Shown here: positions 50,832 to 59,998 of the stretch, piece by piece | Position numbering within the stretch: position 1 is the stretch's first letter | Layout: each line of letters begins with the position of its first letter | From: Thiosulfativibrio zosterae | Lineage (GTDB): Bacteria; Pseudomonadota; Gammaproteobacteria; Thiomicrospirales; Thiomicrospiraceae | Assembly: GCF_011398155.1 (NCBI RefSeq) | Contig: NZ_AP021888.1 | Span: 1,595,501 to 1,659,500 of the forward strand | Reading direction: 5' to 3' | DNA length: 64,000 bases | Made by a program: the position numbers and the translations under genes | Notes under the pieces: model-generated | The model's database searches: none | The model's input: the letters and a program-made list of their open reading frames with translations, nothing else | Told to the model about the DNA's origin: nothing

Positions 50832-53744
50832 TCAAACTTTAAATTTGGCCATCACACCAGCAAAGTCTTGCGCTTGCTGACTCATAGATTCTGCATCTTC
50901 TGAGGCCTCTGCCACTATATGTGTACTTTGTTGGGTTTCTTGGTCAATGCGGGCAATGGTTTTATTGACCTGCGAAATTTCTTGCGATTGCTGATTCAGT
51001 GCCAAACTCATTTGCGCAATCAAGGTTCCAACCTGATTAATGTTTTGGTTGATTTCGTTAAACGAATCATTGGTTTGATGCACCAACTCTGTTCCTGAAT
51101 GAATTTGCTCAGTGGTGTTTTGAATGAGTGATTTGATGTCTTTAGCCGCTTCGGCTGATTTTTGAGCCAGGTTACGCACCTCGCCTGCAACCACCGCAAA
51201 TCCTCGTCCATGCTCACCTGCACGCGCCGCTTCAACCGCCGCATTTAAGGCCAATAAGTTGGTTTGGAAAGCAATGCCATCAATTAAGTTCACAATATCA
51301 TTAATTTGCGCGCTGGCTTGTTTGATAGACTCCATGGCTTGGGTGGTTCTTTGCATCACCTCAATACCCGATTGCGATGCCGTAACCGTTTGATTGGTTA
51401 AATCGTTGGCCTCTTGAGAATTTTGTGCCGTTTGCGTAACCACCTTGGTAATGTCTGAAACCGCTAAAGCCGTATCTTGCAAAATATTGGCTTGTTGCTG
51501 AGAGCGCGCCATTAAGTCATGACTGTTAGCGGCGATTTTAGAAGCCGATTGAGAAACAATCCCAGAAAGTTGATTGGCTTCATTAATTAAAGTGTTTACA
51601 TTATTCAAAGACTCATTCATGCCCTTTTGCAAATCGGCTAAACGTCCTTTAAAGTCACCCTTAACCTGTTGGGTTAAATCGCCTTCACTTTGCGCTTGTA
51701 CCGATTTAAAAATAGACTCAATAGATTGATTGACCTGCGTTAACGCCATATTTAAATTGGTTTTTAAAAGGTTTAATTCACCGGTCATCTCAGCTTGAAT
51801 AGGCTTATTAAATTGACCCAACGACATTTGTTTGGCCACTTGATTAATTTCTGTAATCGCTTGATTAACCTGTAACAGGGTATTTTTTTCTAGTTGTAAC
51901 AGCTCTTGAAATTGCCCAGAAAAGTGATCCGGAATTTTAAGATCAACATTAAACTCACCCTTAGACAAATGTAAAAGCCCAACCTCTAAATGCTGTATTG
52001 CGCTAGAAACCGTTTCCAAACTGGCATTCATGGAATCCTTGAGGCGATCCATTTCTGCCCCAATTTCGTACTCTACCTTGGCATCAAAATTCCCACTGGC
52101 CAGTGATTTAACCGATTCGTTGATTGAGTTAATGGCATATTGCGACATGTTCATTAAGTGGTTAAACGCCAAGGCAATTTTGTAGGTTTCATCATGACTG
52201 AGAGGCATTTTAATGCGCATATCTAAACGCCCAGACTCCATAAAACAACGCATTTTTGCCAAAGGATCTTTAATGGATTTAAACCCTATAAACACAAAGA
52301 TTAAGATGGATACGATTAATATCGTGACCAATCCAGTGAGTATCCAAAAAACGCTTTGCGCTTTTTGATAAGCCTGTAATATTTTAAGATTTAGCGCATC
52401 CGCTAAAGCATCATCCACCACTTTTAATTGGTTAATTTTAGCCGTAATCGTATCAAACCAATCTTGTGCATTTATGCCAAAACCGCCTGTCAAATTGCGC
52501 TCTTTGGCGACCGCTCGCATCTCTTCAACTTTATTAAAAGACTCATCTTTAATCGCACGGTCGTAAACCGCTAAATTATCAGGCGTTGCATGGGATTTAA
52601 AGTTTTGCATATAGGTGTTTTGTTCGGAGACCAACCCTAAAAACCGCTCGTAAAACCCAGGAGCAAACTTGTCTTGGGCAAAGGTATTGGTTAAAACAGC
52701 ACGCTCAATCCCTGCTCTTTCCTTAGATTGCAAAAATGAAGAGTAGGCAAACAAATCGTTAGAAAGCTGAGGGTCTTTTGAAATTTTGCTGAGCGATGCC
52801 ACGCTGTCTAACATTTTGGCGTTTAAACTGGTGTAAAAGCTTAAGGCTTTTGGTACGGCAATTTGCAAGTTATCCACCGCTTTACGAGTGGGCTCCAACT
52901 GATTCAATTGATTGAGTATGGCTTTGACTTGTTCGCCAATCAAGTCTGATTTTTGCAATTGGTGTTCTTTCACAAAACGCTCAAAATCAGCACGACGCGC
53001 ATCAAAGAGTCGTCGTTCGTCAGGTAATTGGGTTTTAAATTTCTCGCCTTTAGAACCCAAATAACCTGCGGTCATCCCGCGTTCTTTTTGCGATTCATGC
53101 ACCCACAAACTATAAATGGCAGCAAATTCGGTGTAGACCTTCATCTCTTGCATATTATGTTGGGTTTGATAAGCATCTTTGATAAACCAGCCCGCCAAGA
53201 TGACTGCAACCAATAAAGGAGGCAGAGTAGCCATAAAAAATTTGCCGGCAATGCTAAATTTTTGCATCCATACAATGGGATTAATCCAATTAAGCAAGGA
53301 GTTAGCGCCATAAATAGGGTAACCATTCACCAATTTTGCTTTACCCGCTTCGATATCGGCATAGAGTTGTGTGGCTTGTTGAATTTGAGCTTCGGAAGCA
53401 GGCGTTCTCACAGAAACATAACCGACCAGCTTTCCCGCTTCGTAGATTGGTGAAGTATTGGCTTCTACCCAGTAGGCATCACCTGATTTAGATCGATTTT
53501 TGACGATGGCATTCCAGTCTAAACCTGCTTTGATGGTTTGCCATAAGTCTGCAAACACCTGCTTAGGAACATCAGGATGGCGAATTATATTATGAGGTTG
53601 GCCAACCATTTCTTCGGCATTGCCATAACCAGATACTTCAACAAAGTCGGGAGAAACATGGGTTAAGGTTCCATGCAAGTCTGTTTTGGAAATTAACACA
53701 GCTTCTTCTGGAATGATGATTCGTCCATTTTGAACTTGTAACAT
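50832..53744 (-). CDS. Chemoreceptor with Aer-type PAS and nitrate/nitrite-sensing (NIT) domain
   Basis: 970 residues. N-terminal PAS ([46 protein letters not shown]), a membrane helix near 175 ([15 protein letters not shown]), a periplasmic NIT-type domain whose mark is [29 protein letters not shown], a second helix near 465, HAMP-like repeats, and the MCP signalling hairpin [30 protein letters not shown] domains sense nitrate or nitrite. It lies after nirD on the same strand and before the nasA promoter, so nitrate taxis is probable. Confidence 0.85.
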   Translation of the reverse strand: MLQVQNGRIIIPEEAVLISKTDLHGTLTHVSPDFVEVSGYGNAEEMVGQPHNIIRHPDVPKQVFADLWQTIKAGLDWNAIVKNRSKSGDAYWVEANTSPIYEAGKLVGYVSVRTPASEAQIQQATQLYADIEAGKAKLVNGYPIYGANSLLNWINPIVWMQKFSIAGKFFMATLPPLLVAVILAGWFIKDAYQTQHNMQEMKVYTEFAAIYSLWVHESQKERGMTAGYLGSKGEKFKTQLPDERRLFDARRADFERFVKEHQLQKSDLIGEQVKAILNQLNQLEPTRKAVDNLQIAVPKALSFYTSLNAKMLDSVASLSKISKDPQLSNDLFAYSSFLQSKERAGIERAVLTNTFAQDKFAPGFYERFLGLVSEQNTYMQNFKSHATPDNLAVYDRAIKDESFNKVEEMRAVAKERNLTGGFGINAQDWFDTITAKINQLKVVDDALADALNLKILQAYQKAQSVFWILTGLVTILIVSILIFVFIGFKSIKDPLAKMRCFMESGRLDMRIKMPLSHDETYKIALAFNHLMNMSQYAINSINESVKSLASGNFDAKVEYEIGAEMDRLKDSMNASLETVSSAIQHLEVGLLHLSKGEFNVDLKIPDHFSGQFQELLQLEKNTLLQVNQAITEINQVAKQMSLGQFNKPIQAEMTGELNLLKTNLNMALTQVNQSIESIFKSVQAQSEGDLTQQVKGDFKGRLADLQKGMNESLNNVNTLINEANQLSGIVSQSASKIAANSHDLMARSQQQANILQDTALAVSDITKVVTQTAQNSQEANDLTNQTVTASQSGIEVMQRTTQAMESIKQASAQINDIVNLIDGIAFQTNLLALNAAVEAARAGEHGRGFAVVAGEVRNLAQKSAEAAKDIKSLIQNTTEQIHSGTELVHQTNDSFNEINQNINQVGTLIAQMSLALNQQSQEISQVNKTIARIDQETQQSTHIVAEASEDAESMSQQAQDFAGVMAKFKV

Positions 53745-53873
53745 AGCAACCCTGCCTTTTCTAAATCGGTAATGAAAACTGGAGAAGAATTTTTTTCTTC
53801 AAGTAATACTAAATTTTATATCGACCAATTGCAATAAAAGCTTATAAAGCAGTTTTAGAAATTTTGTGGCTCC

Positions 53874-54194
53874 TTACACCTCAATAAACACCCTATTATT
53901 TTTAAGTTGCACAGGATAGTTTTGCAAAACAACGCCCTCTTTATCCATACATGCGCCGGTTTCTAAGTTGTAATGTAACTTTTGTAAGGGCGAGGCAACC
54001 ATGGGTTGTCCTTTTAAATCACCAATCATACCGCGCGACATCACATTAGCCTTACCCACGGGATCATAATTATTCAGGGCATAGACTTTGCCTGCCAACA
54101 AAAACAATGCGATTTGGGTGTCTTTTACCAAAGCAGCTACGCCTGCACCTTCTACCAAATCTTGTAAACCACACACCTCAATCCATTCTGACAT
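53874..54194 (-). CDS. nirD: Nitrite reductase small subunit NirD
   Basis: 106 residues, Rieske-like fold without the cluster ligands, as usual for NirD. Marks: WIEVCGLQDLVEGAGVAALV, IALFLLAGKVYALNNYDPVGKANVMSRGMIGD, and PLQKLHYNLETGACM. Works with NirB in NADH-dependent reduction of nitrite to ammonia. Third gene of the oxidoreductase-nirB-nirD operon; the 95-bp gap to nirB holds a split palindrome hairpin. Confidence 0.93.
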   Translation of the reverse strand: MSEWIEVCGLQDLVEGAGVAALVKDTQIALFLLAGKVYALNNYDPVGKANVMSRGMIGDLKGQPMVASPLQKLHYNLETGACMDKEGVVLQNYPVQLKNNRVFIEV

Positions 54195-54231
54195 TTTTAA
54201 CCTCTGTTTCTGCGTTAAAAGGCCTGAAATT

Positions 54232-54265
54232 TAACCAGCACCCTAAAGGGCATAAAGCCTGGTTA
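54232..54265. repeat. Split copy of the dispersed palindrome between nirB and nirD
   Basis: TTAACCAG (54231-54238) and CCTGGTTA (54258-54265), with CCCTAAAGGG (54241-54250), itself palindromic, between them. It looks like a CCAGGCCTGG element interrupted in the middle. The following TATTTTGGGGCC matches the flank seen at other copies. Probable RNA hairpin. Confidence 0.6.
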
Positions 54266-54289
54266 TTTTGGGGCCACTTTTTAGTTTAT

Positions 54290-56827
54290 TTAGGCAATTT
54301 GTTTAATTTCAACCGCAATGCCAGACAGCTTTTCAGCTTCGGTGGCTGGGCGAATTTGACCTCGCTCTTGCACAAATAATTGCGGCGCGGGTGTATCCAC
54401 GTTCACAAAAGAGCGGAAGCGCTTGGTAAACTCAGGATTTTCAATGGCCGTTTTCCAGTCACAGCGATAAGTTTGATGAATCGCTTCCATTTGGGCTTCA
54501 AACTGCTCACCCAAGCCTAACGAATCTTCAATTACTACTTTTTTGACATACTCTATGCCGCCCTCTAGGTTATCCAGCCAAGTGGCGGTGCGTTGCAAAC
54601 GGTCGGCGGTTTTGATGTAAAACATCAGCAGTCTATCAATGTATTTAAACACTTCTTCTTTGCTGAGATTGGTAGCAAACAAATCGGCATGACGCGGTTT
54701 CATGCCTCCATTACCGCACACAAACAGGTTCCAGCCACTTTCGGTAGAAATTAAGCCGATGTCTTTGGCCTGCGCCTCGGCACATTCACGGGTACAGCCA
54801 GACACGCCCATTTTGAGTTTGTGTGGCGAACGCAATCCTTTGTAACGGTTTTCAAGTTCAATTGCCATGGTCACAGAATCGTCTAATCCAAAACGACACC
54901 AGGTTGACCCCACGCAAGACTTCACGGTGCGCAAGGCTTTGGCATAGGCTTGCCCAGATTCAAATCCGGCATCAATCAAAATTTTCCATATTGCGGGCAA
55001 ATCATTCATCTGCGCGCCAAACAACACAATGCGTTGCCCACCGTTGACTTTGGTATAGAGCTTATATTTTTGTGCCACTTCACCTAAAACTATCAGTTTT
55101 TCGGGGGTAATTTCGCCGCCTGGCACGCGTGGAATCACTGAATAGGTGCCATCTTTTTGCATATTGCCCAGATAGTTATCATTGGTATCTTGTAACGGAA
55201 TTTTGTCTTTTTCTAAGGCATAGCTGTTCCAAAGCGAGGCAAAAATACTGCCTGCCGCTTGCTTGCAAACTTCGCACCCACTGCCTTTACCATGCTGATG
55301 AATTAATGATGCAAAGTCTTTAATTTCTTCCACTTGACATAGGTGATACAACTCTTGGCGCGTATAGGCAAAATGCTCACAGATATCGGTATTGACTTCG
55401 ACGCCCAGTTTTTCAAGCTCACTGTTCATCACCGAAGTGACCAACTGCACACAACCCCCACAGCCTGTGCCGGCTTGCGTGGTGGCTTTAATATCGCTTA
55501 GTGTGCAACAACCGCCCTTAACGGCTGTCGCAATTTCGCCCTTAGAAACATCATAACAAGAGCAAATTTGAGCCGTTTCTGGCAGGGCATCTGGGCCAAA
55601 CAAATCATTGGATGCGCCATCCCGATTGGGCAAAATCAATGCATCTGGGTGTTCGGGTAAATCCATGTCATTGAGCATGATTTGCAAAAGGTTGCTAAAG
55701 TCACTGGCATCTCCCACCAATACGGCACCTAATAATTTTTTACCATTTGGGCTGACCACAATTTTTTTGTAAATTTCATCTGGACCGTTTTCGTATATAT
55801 AAGATAAAGCGCCTTCATCTTTGCCATGTGGGTCACCAATCGAGCCGACATCTATCCCCATTAGCTTCAACTTGGTGCTCATATCCGCACCTTCAAAAGT
55901 GCCGGGTTTGTTATTTAACTGGTTCACCACCGCTGCCGCCATGGCATAACCTGGTGCAACCAATCCATAAATCATACCGTTATAGAGTGCGCACTCACCA
56001 ATCGCATAAATGTCAGGGTCTGAAGTTAAGCATTCGCTATTAATTAAAATACCGCCGCGGGGTCCCAGTTCCAAGCCCATTTCTTTTGCCAAATCATCAC
56101 GCGGACGAATCCCCGCGCTGAATAAAATCATGTCGGTTTCTAAGGTTTGCCCATCGGCAAACACCATTTTGTTTAAACTGCTTTCGCCCTCAACAATTTC
56201 GGTGGTGGCTTTGGAGGTATGCACCTTGACGCCTAATTTTTGAATTTTGCGTTTCAGTAAAGCAGCACCCCCCTCGTCTAACTGCACCGGCATCAATCTT
56301 GGCGCAAACTCCACCACATGGGTTTCTAAGCCTAAATCAACCAGCGCCTTAGCCGCTTCTAGCCCTAATAAACCGCCACCCACGACCACACCTACCTTGC
56401 CTTTGGCAGCGGTGGCTTTCATGGCTTCTAGATCCTCAATGGTGCGATACACCAAACAGCCTTCTCGATCATTACCCTTAATCGGTGGCACAAAGGGATA
56501 AGAACCCGTTGCCATAATCAATTTGTCGTAGCTAACCACTTCACCCTTGGAGGAAGTAACTGTTTTTGCAACTCTATCAACGGCAACAGCTTTGTCGTCT
56601 AATAACACTTGAATGTGATTATCTTCGTAAAACCCTGGTTTTACCAACGACAAATCTTCAGCGGTTTTGCCCGAAAAATAAGACGATAAATACACACGGT
56701 CGTAAGCCAGACGCGGCTCTTCACAAAAGGTGGTGATGCTGACCTCTGATTTGCCAGAAGCCACCAGCTTTTCAATAAAGTTATGACCCACCATTCCGTT
56801 ACCAATAACGACTATTTTTTGTGACAT
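54290..56827 (-). CDS. nirB: Nitrite reductase large subunit NirB
   Basis: 845 residues. FAD and NAD(P)H domains at the N terminus (KIVVIGNGMVGHNFIEKL; GVVVGGGLLGLEAAKALVDLG), two BFD-type [2Fe-2S] segments (ICSCYDVSKGEIATAVKGGCCTL; CEVCKQAAGS), and a C-terminal siroheme/[4Fe-4S] part with SCVGSTWCRFGLDDS and GVSGCTRECAEAQAKDIG holding the four cluster cysteines. Reduces nitrite to ammonium with NADH. Starts 9 bp after the upstream oxidoreductase gene. Confidence 0.95.
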   Translation of the reverse strand: MSQKIVVIGNGMVGHNFIEKLVASGKSEVSITTFCEEPRLAYDRVYLSSYFSGKTAEDLSLVKPGFYEDNHIQVLLDDKAVAVDRVAKTVTSSKGEVVSYDKLIMATGSYPFVPPIKGNDREGCLVYRTIEDLEAMKATAAKGKVGVVVGGGLLGLEAAKALVDLGLETHVVEFAPRLMPVQLDEGGAALLKRKIQKLGVKVHTSKATTEIVEGESSLNKMVFADGQTLETDMILFSAGIRPRDDLAKEMGLELGPRGGILINSECLTSDPDIYAIGECALYNGMIYGLVAPGYAMAAAVVNQLNNKPGTFEGADMSTKLKLMGIDVGSIGDPHGKDEGALSYIYENGPDEIYKKIVVSPNGKKLLGAVLVGDASDFSNLLQIMLNDMDLPEHPDALILPNRDGASNDLFGPDALPETAQICSCYDVSKGEIATAVKGGCCTLSDIKATTQAGTGCGGCVQLVTSVMNSELEKLGVEVNTDICEHFAYTRQELYHLCQVEEIKDFASLIHQHGKGSGCEVCKQAAGSIFASLWNSYALEKDKIPLQDTNDNYLGNMQKDGTYSVIPRVPGGEITPEKLIVLGEVAQKYKLYTKVNGGQRIVLFGAQMNDLPAIWKILIDAGFESGQAYAKALRTVKSCVGSTWCRFGLDDSVTMAIELENRYKGLRSPHKLKMGVSGCTRECAEAQAKDIGLISTESGWNLFVCGNGGMKPRHADLFATNLSKEEVFKYIDRLLMFYIKTADRLQRTATWLDNLEGGIEYVKKVVIEDSLGLGEQFEAQMEAIHQTYRCDWKTAIENPEFTKRFRSFVNVDTPAPQLFVQERGQIRPATEAEKLSGIAVEIKQIA

Positions 56828-56836
56828 ACTGAACTC

Positions 56837-58042
56837 CTAATACGATTGATAACCCTGGCCAAATACCAAAGTGTCTCTAAATTTTGAAATATCGGTTTGC
56901 TGTTGCAACAATCCAAAATACCACTGGGCATCCGTAGTATCGCCAAATAAAACAGTGCCAACTAATTGATTGTCCTTGACCACCATTTTGCGATAAATGC
57001 CTTTTGCCGAATCTCGGTAGATAAGCGTTGCAGAATTTGGAGATTCTTTAAAATCACCCGCCGAAAATAATTCAATCCCCGTGACTTTAAGCTGGGTGGC
57101 TGTCAATGAACCTTGATAACTCGCCGCTTCACCGACTAAGGTTTTTGCCAAGACTTCTGCTTGCTCAAATAAAGGGGCGACCAACCCATAAACCTGCCCA
57201 CGATGTTCGGTACATTCACCCAAAGCATAAATATTAGGTACCGATGTTTTGAGTTGGTCATCGACTAAAACGCCACGCTGAACAGCCAAACCTGATTGTT
57301 TAGCAAGATCTGTATTGGGTTGAATACCCGCAGCCATGACCACCAAGTCCGCTTTAAGCTCTGAGCCATCGCTAAATTGCACAGCTGTAATTCTATCTGA
57401 CCCTAAAAAGGCTGAGGTTTGTTGATTCATGCAAAACTCTAAGCCGCGCGCGGCTAAACTTTGTTGCAGCAAATGACCGGCTTCTGCATCCATTTGCTGA
57501 CTCATCAAAATAGGCCCACGATGCACCACCGTGACTTTCATCCCCTGCTTTTGCAGCCCATAAGCCGCTTCAAGCCCTAGCAAACCGCCGCCAATCACCA
57601 CGGCATGTTGATATTGTTTAGATAAAGCAATCATGCGATTCACATCTCGAATATCCCTAAAACTAACCAGGCCTGGTAATTCTGAGCCAGGAATAGGCAA
57701 GATAACGGGTTTTGAACCGGTAGCGATGATTAAATCATCGTAAGGATAAATTTGACCTAAATCGGAAGTGACTGTTTTTTGTTGAGTATCAATAGATTTT
57801 ATGGTGGTACTGCTGTGTAAATGAATGCCATGATTCATAAACCAGGTTGCATTGTGAGTAACGATATCTTGGAAAGACTTTTCACCTGCAAGCACAGGAG
57901 AAAGCATGATTCGATTATAGCCAGCAGCAGATTCTTTATTAAATACACGAATGTCAAAAGCCTGCGGGGCCAGTTGTAAGAGGTGGTCTAGAAAACGGTT
58001 GCCCGCCATCCCAGACCCTATGAGTATGAGTTTGCGCGCCAT
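56837..58042 (-). CDS. NAD(P)H-dependent FAD oxidoreductase, probable electron-donor subunit of nitrate reductase
   Basis: About 401 residues from ATG 58042, with AAGGAAA upstream; TTG 58057 is rejected. Two Rossmann motifs: KLILIGSGMAGNRFL for FAD and AVVIGGGLLGLEAAYGLQKQG for NAD(P)H. It matches the N-terminal half of NirB and the NasC/NasB-type reductase partners but lacks iron-sulfur and siroheme parts. It probably passes electrons to NasA or duplicates NirB's reductase. It heads the nirBD operon. Copy 9 of the palindrome is inside at 57667-57676 (LPGLVSF). Confidence 0.82.
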   Translation of the reverse strand: MARKLILIGSGMAGNRFLDHLLQLAPQAFDIRVFNKESAAGYNRIMLSPVLAGEKSFQDIVTHNATWFMNHGIHLHSSTTIKSIDTQQKTVTSDLGQIYPYDDLIIATGSKPVILPIPGSELPGLVSFRDIRDVNRMIALSKQYQHAVVIGGGLLGLEAAYGLQKQGMKVTVVHRGPILMSQQMDAEAGHLLQQSLAARGLEFCMNQQTSAFLGSDRITAVQFSDGSELKADLVVMAAGIQPNTDLAKQSGLAVQRGVLVDDQLKTSVPNIYALGECTEHRGQVYGLVAPLFEQAEVLAKTLVGEAASYQGSLTATQLKVTGIELFSAGDFKESPNSATLIYRDSAKGIYRKMVVKDNQLVGTVLFGDTTDAQWYFGLLQQQTDISKFRDTLVFGQGYQSY

Positions 58043-58072
58043 CACCGTTTCCTTCAAATTTTTACTAACTAT

Positions 58073-58089
58073 AACACTTAGCGTGCCAA
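58073..58089 (-). promoter_or_regulatory. Sigma-54-like promoter of the nirBD operon
   Basis: TTGGCACGCTAAGTGTT, the closest to the -24 consensus TGGCACG of the four, again with GT in place of GC at -12. The leader to the ATG at 58042 would be about 20 nt, so no ANTAR leader here. Confidence 0.65.
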
Positions 58090-58172
58090 GTTTTTATTCA
58101 CTTGTTTATCAACAAGTTACATTTTTTAATGACAAATATATTTGGTTATTTGCCCCATTTCAATTTCAAAAG

Positions 58173-58178
58173 TGGTGC
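58173..58178. promoter_or_regulatory. NtrC-like half site upstream of the nirBD operon
   Basis: TGGTGC/GGTGCA region (58173-58179), read TTGCACCA on the minus strand, about 85 bp upstream of the -24 element. Also immediately after the second nasT-like gene's stop. Confidence 0.4.
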
Positions 58179-58193
58179 AAAATTTCCAAAATA

Positions 58194-58802
58194 TTACTGA
58201 ACTTTCTCTTTTAAAGCATTTTCTTCTAAAGCCGCAATCACATTGCAAATCTCAGTCGCTATGTCTGCAATCTTCTTACCTTGATCCATCGCCATTTTCC
58301 GCATGGTGCTATAAGCCACATCCTCGGTCATGTGTTTATATTGCACCAACAAACCCTTGGCCTTTTCAATGACTGCGCGCTGTGAAAGTTTATCTTTAAC
58401 TTGCGCTAATTCTTTTTTAACCGCTTGGCACTCGTTGAAACGCATCATGGCCACATCCAGAATGGGTTTTAGGCGTTTAACATCTTTACCTTCAACGATA
58501 TAGGCGGTAACACCCGCTTTTACGGATTTTTCAATAATCTTGGTATCGCGTTCTTCACTAAAACATACGATGGGTTTAGGGCAGTATTCATTAGCAAATG
58601 AAAATTGTTCAAACAACATGGCAGTGGGTTTTTTGATATCCAAAACGATTAAGTCAGGGGAAAACTCATTCATTAACTTGAGTATATTTTCACTCACAGA
58701 TGCCACATGCACCTTTTTTGCACCAGACATGATTAGCCCAGCATGCATTTCATCGGCAGACGACTCATCTGTCACTAACAACACTTCAAAATTAGAACGC
58801 AT
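58194..58802 (-). CDS. Second ANTAR-domain response-regulator-like protein
   Basis: 202 residues. Receiver-like N terminus (FEVLLVTDESSADE; FSPDLIVLDIKKPTAM with the acceptor-position Asp) and ANTAR domain (AVIEKAKGLLVQYKHMTEDVAYSTMRKMAMDQGKKIADIATEICN). Only moderately similar to the NasT above (both keep the AKxLL...T.D.A...M.KM.MDQ.K core), and there is no second NasS gene beside it. It has its own sigma-54-like promoter and NtrC-like half site. It may be a NasT paralogue for another leader or a different signal. Confidence 0.85.
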   Translation of the reverse strand: MRSNFEVLLVTDESSADEMHAGLIMSGAKKVHVASVSENILKLMNEFSPDLIVLDIKKPTAMLFEQFSFANEYCPKPIVCFSEERDTKIIEKSVKAGVTAYIVEGKDVKRLKPILDVAMMRFNECQAVKKELAQVKDKLSQRAVIEKAKGLLVQYKHMTEDVAYSTMRKMAMDQGKKIADIATEICNVIAALEENALKEKVQ

Positions 58803-58846
58803 CTTTGCTCTCTCCCAAAATCTAACTGAATGAATGTGGTAGATAA

Positions 58847-58863
58847 AACAGGAATTAAACCAA
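58847..58863 (-). promoter_or_regulatory. Sigma-54-like promoter of the second ANTAR gene
   Basis: TTGGTTTAATTCCTGTT on the minus strand; GG-N10-GT as in the other three. Weakest match to the -24 consensus. The leader to 58802 would be about 35 nt. Confidence 0.45.
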
Positions 58864-58936
58864 AATAGCTTTTAAGTTATTTTTCAATGAGTTAACTATA
58901 AAATTAGCATCTAAGACAGCATCAGTGAAGTAGATT

Positions 58937-58942
58937 TGCACC
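58937..58942. promoter_or_regulatory. NtrC-like half site upstream of the second ANTAR gene
   Basis: TGCACC followed by AAAAGAGA, 74 bp upstream of the -24 element at 58863. Same half site as at nasA and nrtA. Confidence 0.45.
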
Positions 58943-59004
58943 AAAAGAGAATAATAAAATTTCAGATTGGAAGAAGTTAAAGTATTAGAGGCATTAGAAG
59001 AAAA

Positions 59005-59080
59005 TGGTGGGTCGTGCGCGATTCGAACGCGCGACCAATTGGTTAAAAGCCAACTGCTCTACCGGCTGAGCTAACGACCC
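59005..59080 (-). tRNA. tRNA-Lys (anticodon TTT), copy 2 in transcript order
   Basis: 76-nt gene on the minus strand, encoded 3' CCA included. Acceptor GGGTCGT/ACGACCC, D arm AGCTCAGCCGGTAGAGC, anticodon loop CTTTTAA (anticodon TTT), T arm with GTTCGAATC. Identical to the other tRNA copy and separated from it by 67 bp. Confidence 0.95.
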
Positions 59081-59147
59081 GGAAAGGTATTTAAAGTTTT
59101 GAACTTTAAAAGGATTTGAGATATTTCAGACTGTCCATTTAGGAAAA

Positions 59148-59223
59148 TGGTGGGTCGTGCGCGATTCGAACGCGCGACCAATTGGTTAAAAGCCAACTGC
59201 TCTACCGGCTGAGCTAACGACCC
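59148..59223 (-). tRNA. tRNA-Lys (anticodon TTT), copy 1 in transcript order
   Basis: 76-nt gene on the minus strand, same sequence as the copy at 59005-59080 with encoded CCA. It is nearest the promoter at 59240-59267, so the two are probably processed from one transcript. The GGAAAATGGTGGG bases at its 3' side also resemble those at the other copy, suggesting tandem duplication. Confidence 0.95.
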
Positions 59224-59239
59224 GTCTGGAATGGGGCGT

Positions 59240-59267
59240 ATTATACAATCCCAGCGCCTTTTGGCAA
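59240..59267 (-). promoter_or_regulatory. Sigma-70 promoter of the tRNA-Lys pair
   Basis: TTGCCA, 16-bp spacer, TATAAT on the minus strand, followed by a GC-rich discriminator ACGCCCC, typical of stringently controlled stable-RNA promoters that DksA and ppGpp act on. Confidence 0.75.
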
Positions 59268-59292
59268 GCCATTTTTGACATTTTTTTTACAT

Positions 59293-59997
59293 TTAAATGG
59301 CATAGGGAGTGGGGTCGTCAAGCCCTGCTTCTCTAAACCCTTGTTTTCTCAACAAACATGAATCACATTGACCACAGGCCAGCCCTTCTGAATTAGCCTG
59401 ATAACAGGATACTGTTTTTGCATAATCCACCCCTAAAGCAACCCCTTGTTGGATAATCTCGGCTTTGCTTAAATGAATTAAAGGGGTTTGAATTTTGACT
59501 TTATGCCCTTCTAGAGCAGCCTGGGTCGCCAAATTGGCCATGGTTTCAAAAGCAGCAATATACTCTGGGCGACAATCTGGATAACCCGAATAATCAACGG
59601 CGTTAACCCCAATAAAAATATCTAAAGCGCCGACGACTTCCGCCAAGGCTAAGGCGTAAGACAAAAACACGGTATTACGAGCTGGCACATAGGTAATGGG
59701 GACAGTTTCAGATAAACCACCGGTAGGTACCGCAATATCCATATCGGTTAAAGCTGAGCCGCCTATGGCGTTCATATTCATTTGCATGACGCGATGGGTT
59801 TTGGCATGAAACTGCTCAGCAATTCTAACGGCCGCATCCAATTCCGAACGATGGCGCTGACCATAATCAAAACTCATGGTGTGGCACTCATAACCCTGAG
59901 CAGTTGCAATCGCCAAAACCGTGGCAGAATCTAATCCACCAGACAATAAAACGATGGCTTTTTTAACTTCATTAAAAGAGGATGTGCTTGGCTTCAT
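59293..59997 (-). CDS. queC: 7-cyano-7-deazaguanine synthase QueC
   Basis: About 234 residues from ATG 59997; TTG 60018 is less likely. PP-loop ATP motif [18 protein letters not shown] near residue 15 and the C-terminal zinc cysteines in [25 protein letters not shown]. Makes preQ0, the queuosine precursor. Follows cpoB directly, with the ATG adjoining the cpoB stop, the common order tol-pal-cpoB-queC. Confidence 0.95.
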   Translation of the reverse strand: MKPSTSSFNEVKKAIVLLSGGLDSATVLAIATAQGYECHTMSFDYGQRHRSELDAAVRIAEQFHAKTHRVMQMNMNAIGGSALTDMDIAVPTGGLSETVPITYVPARNTVFLSYALALAEVVGALDIFIGVNAVDYSGYPDCRPEYIAAFETMANLATQAALEGHKVKIQTPLIHLSKAEIIQQGVALGVDYAKTVSCYQANSEGLACGQCDSCLLRKQGFREAGLDDPTPYAI

Positions 59998-59998
59998 A

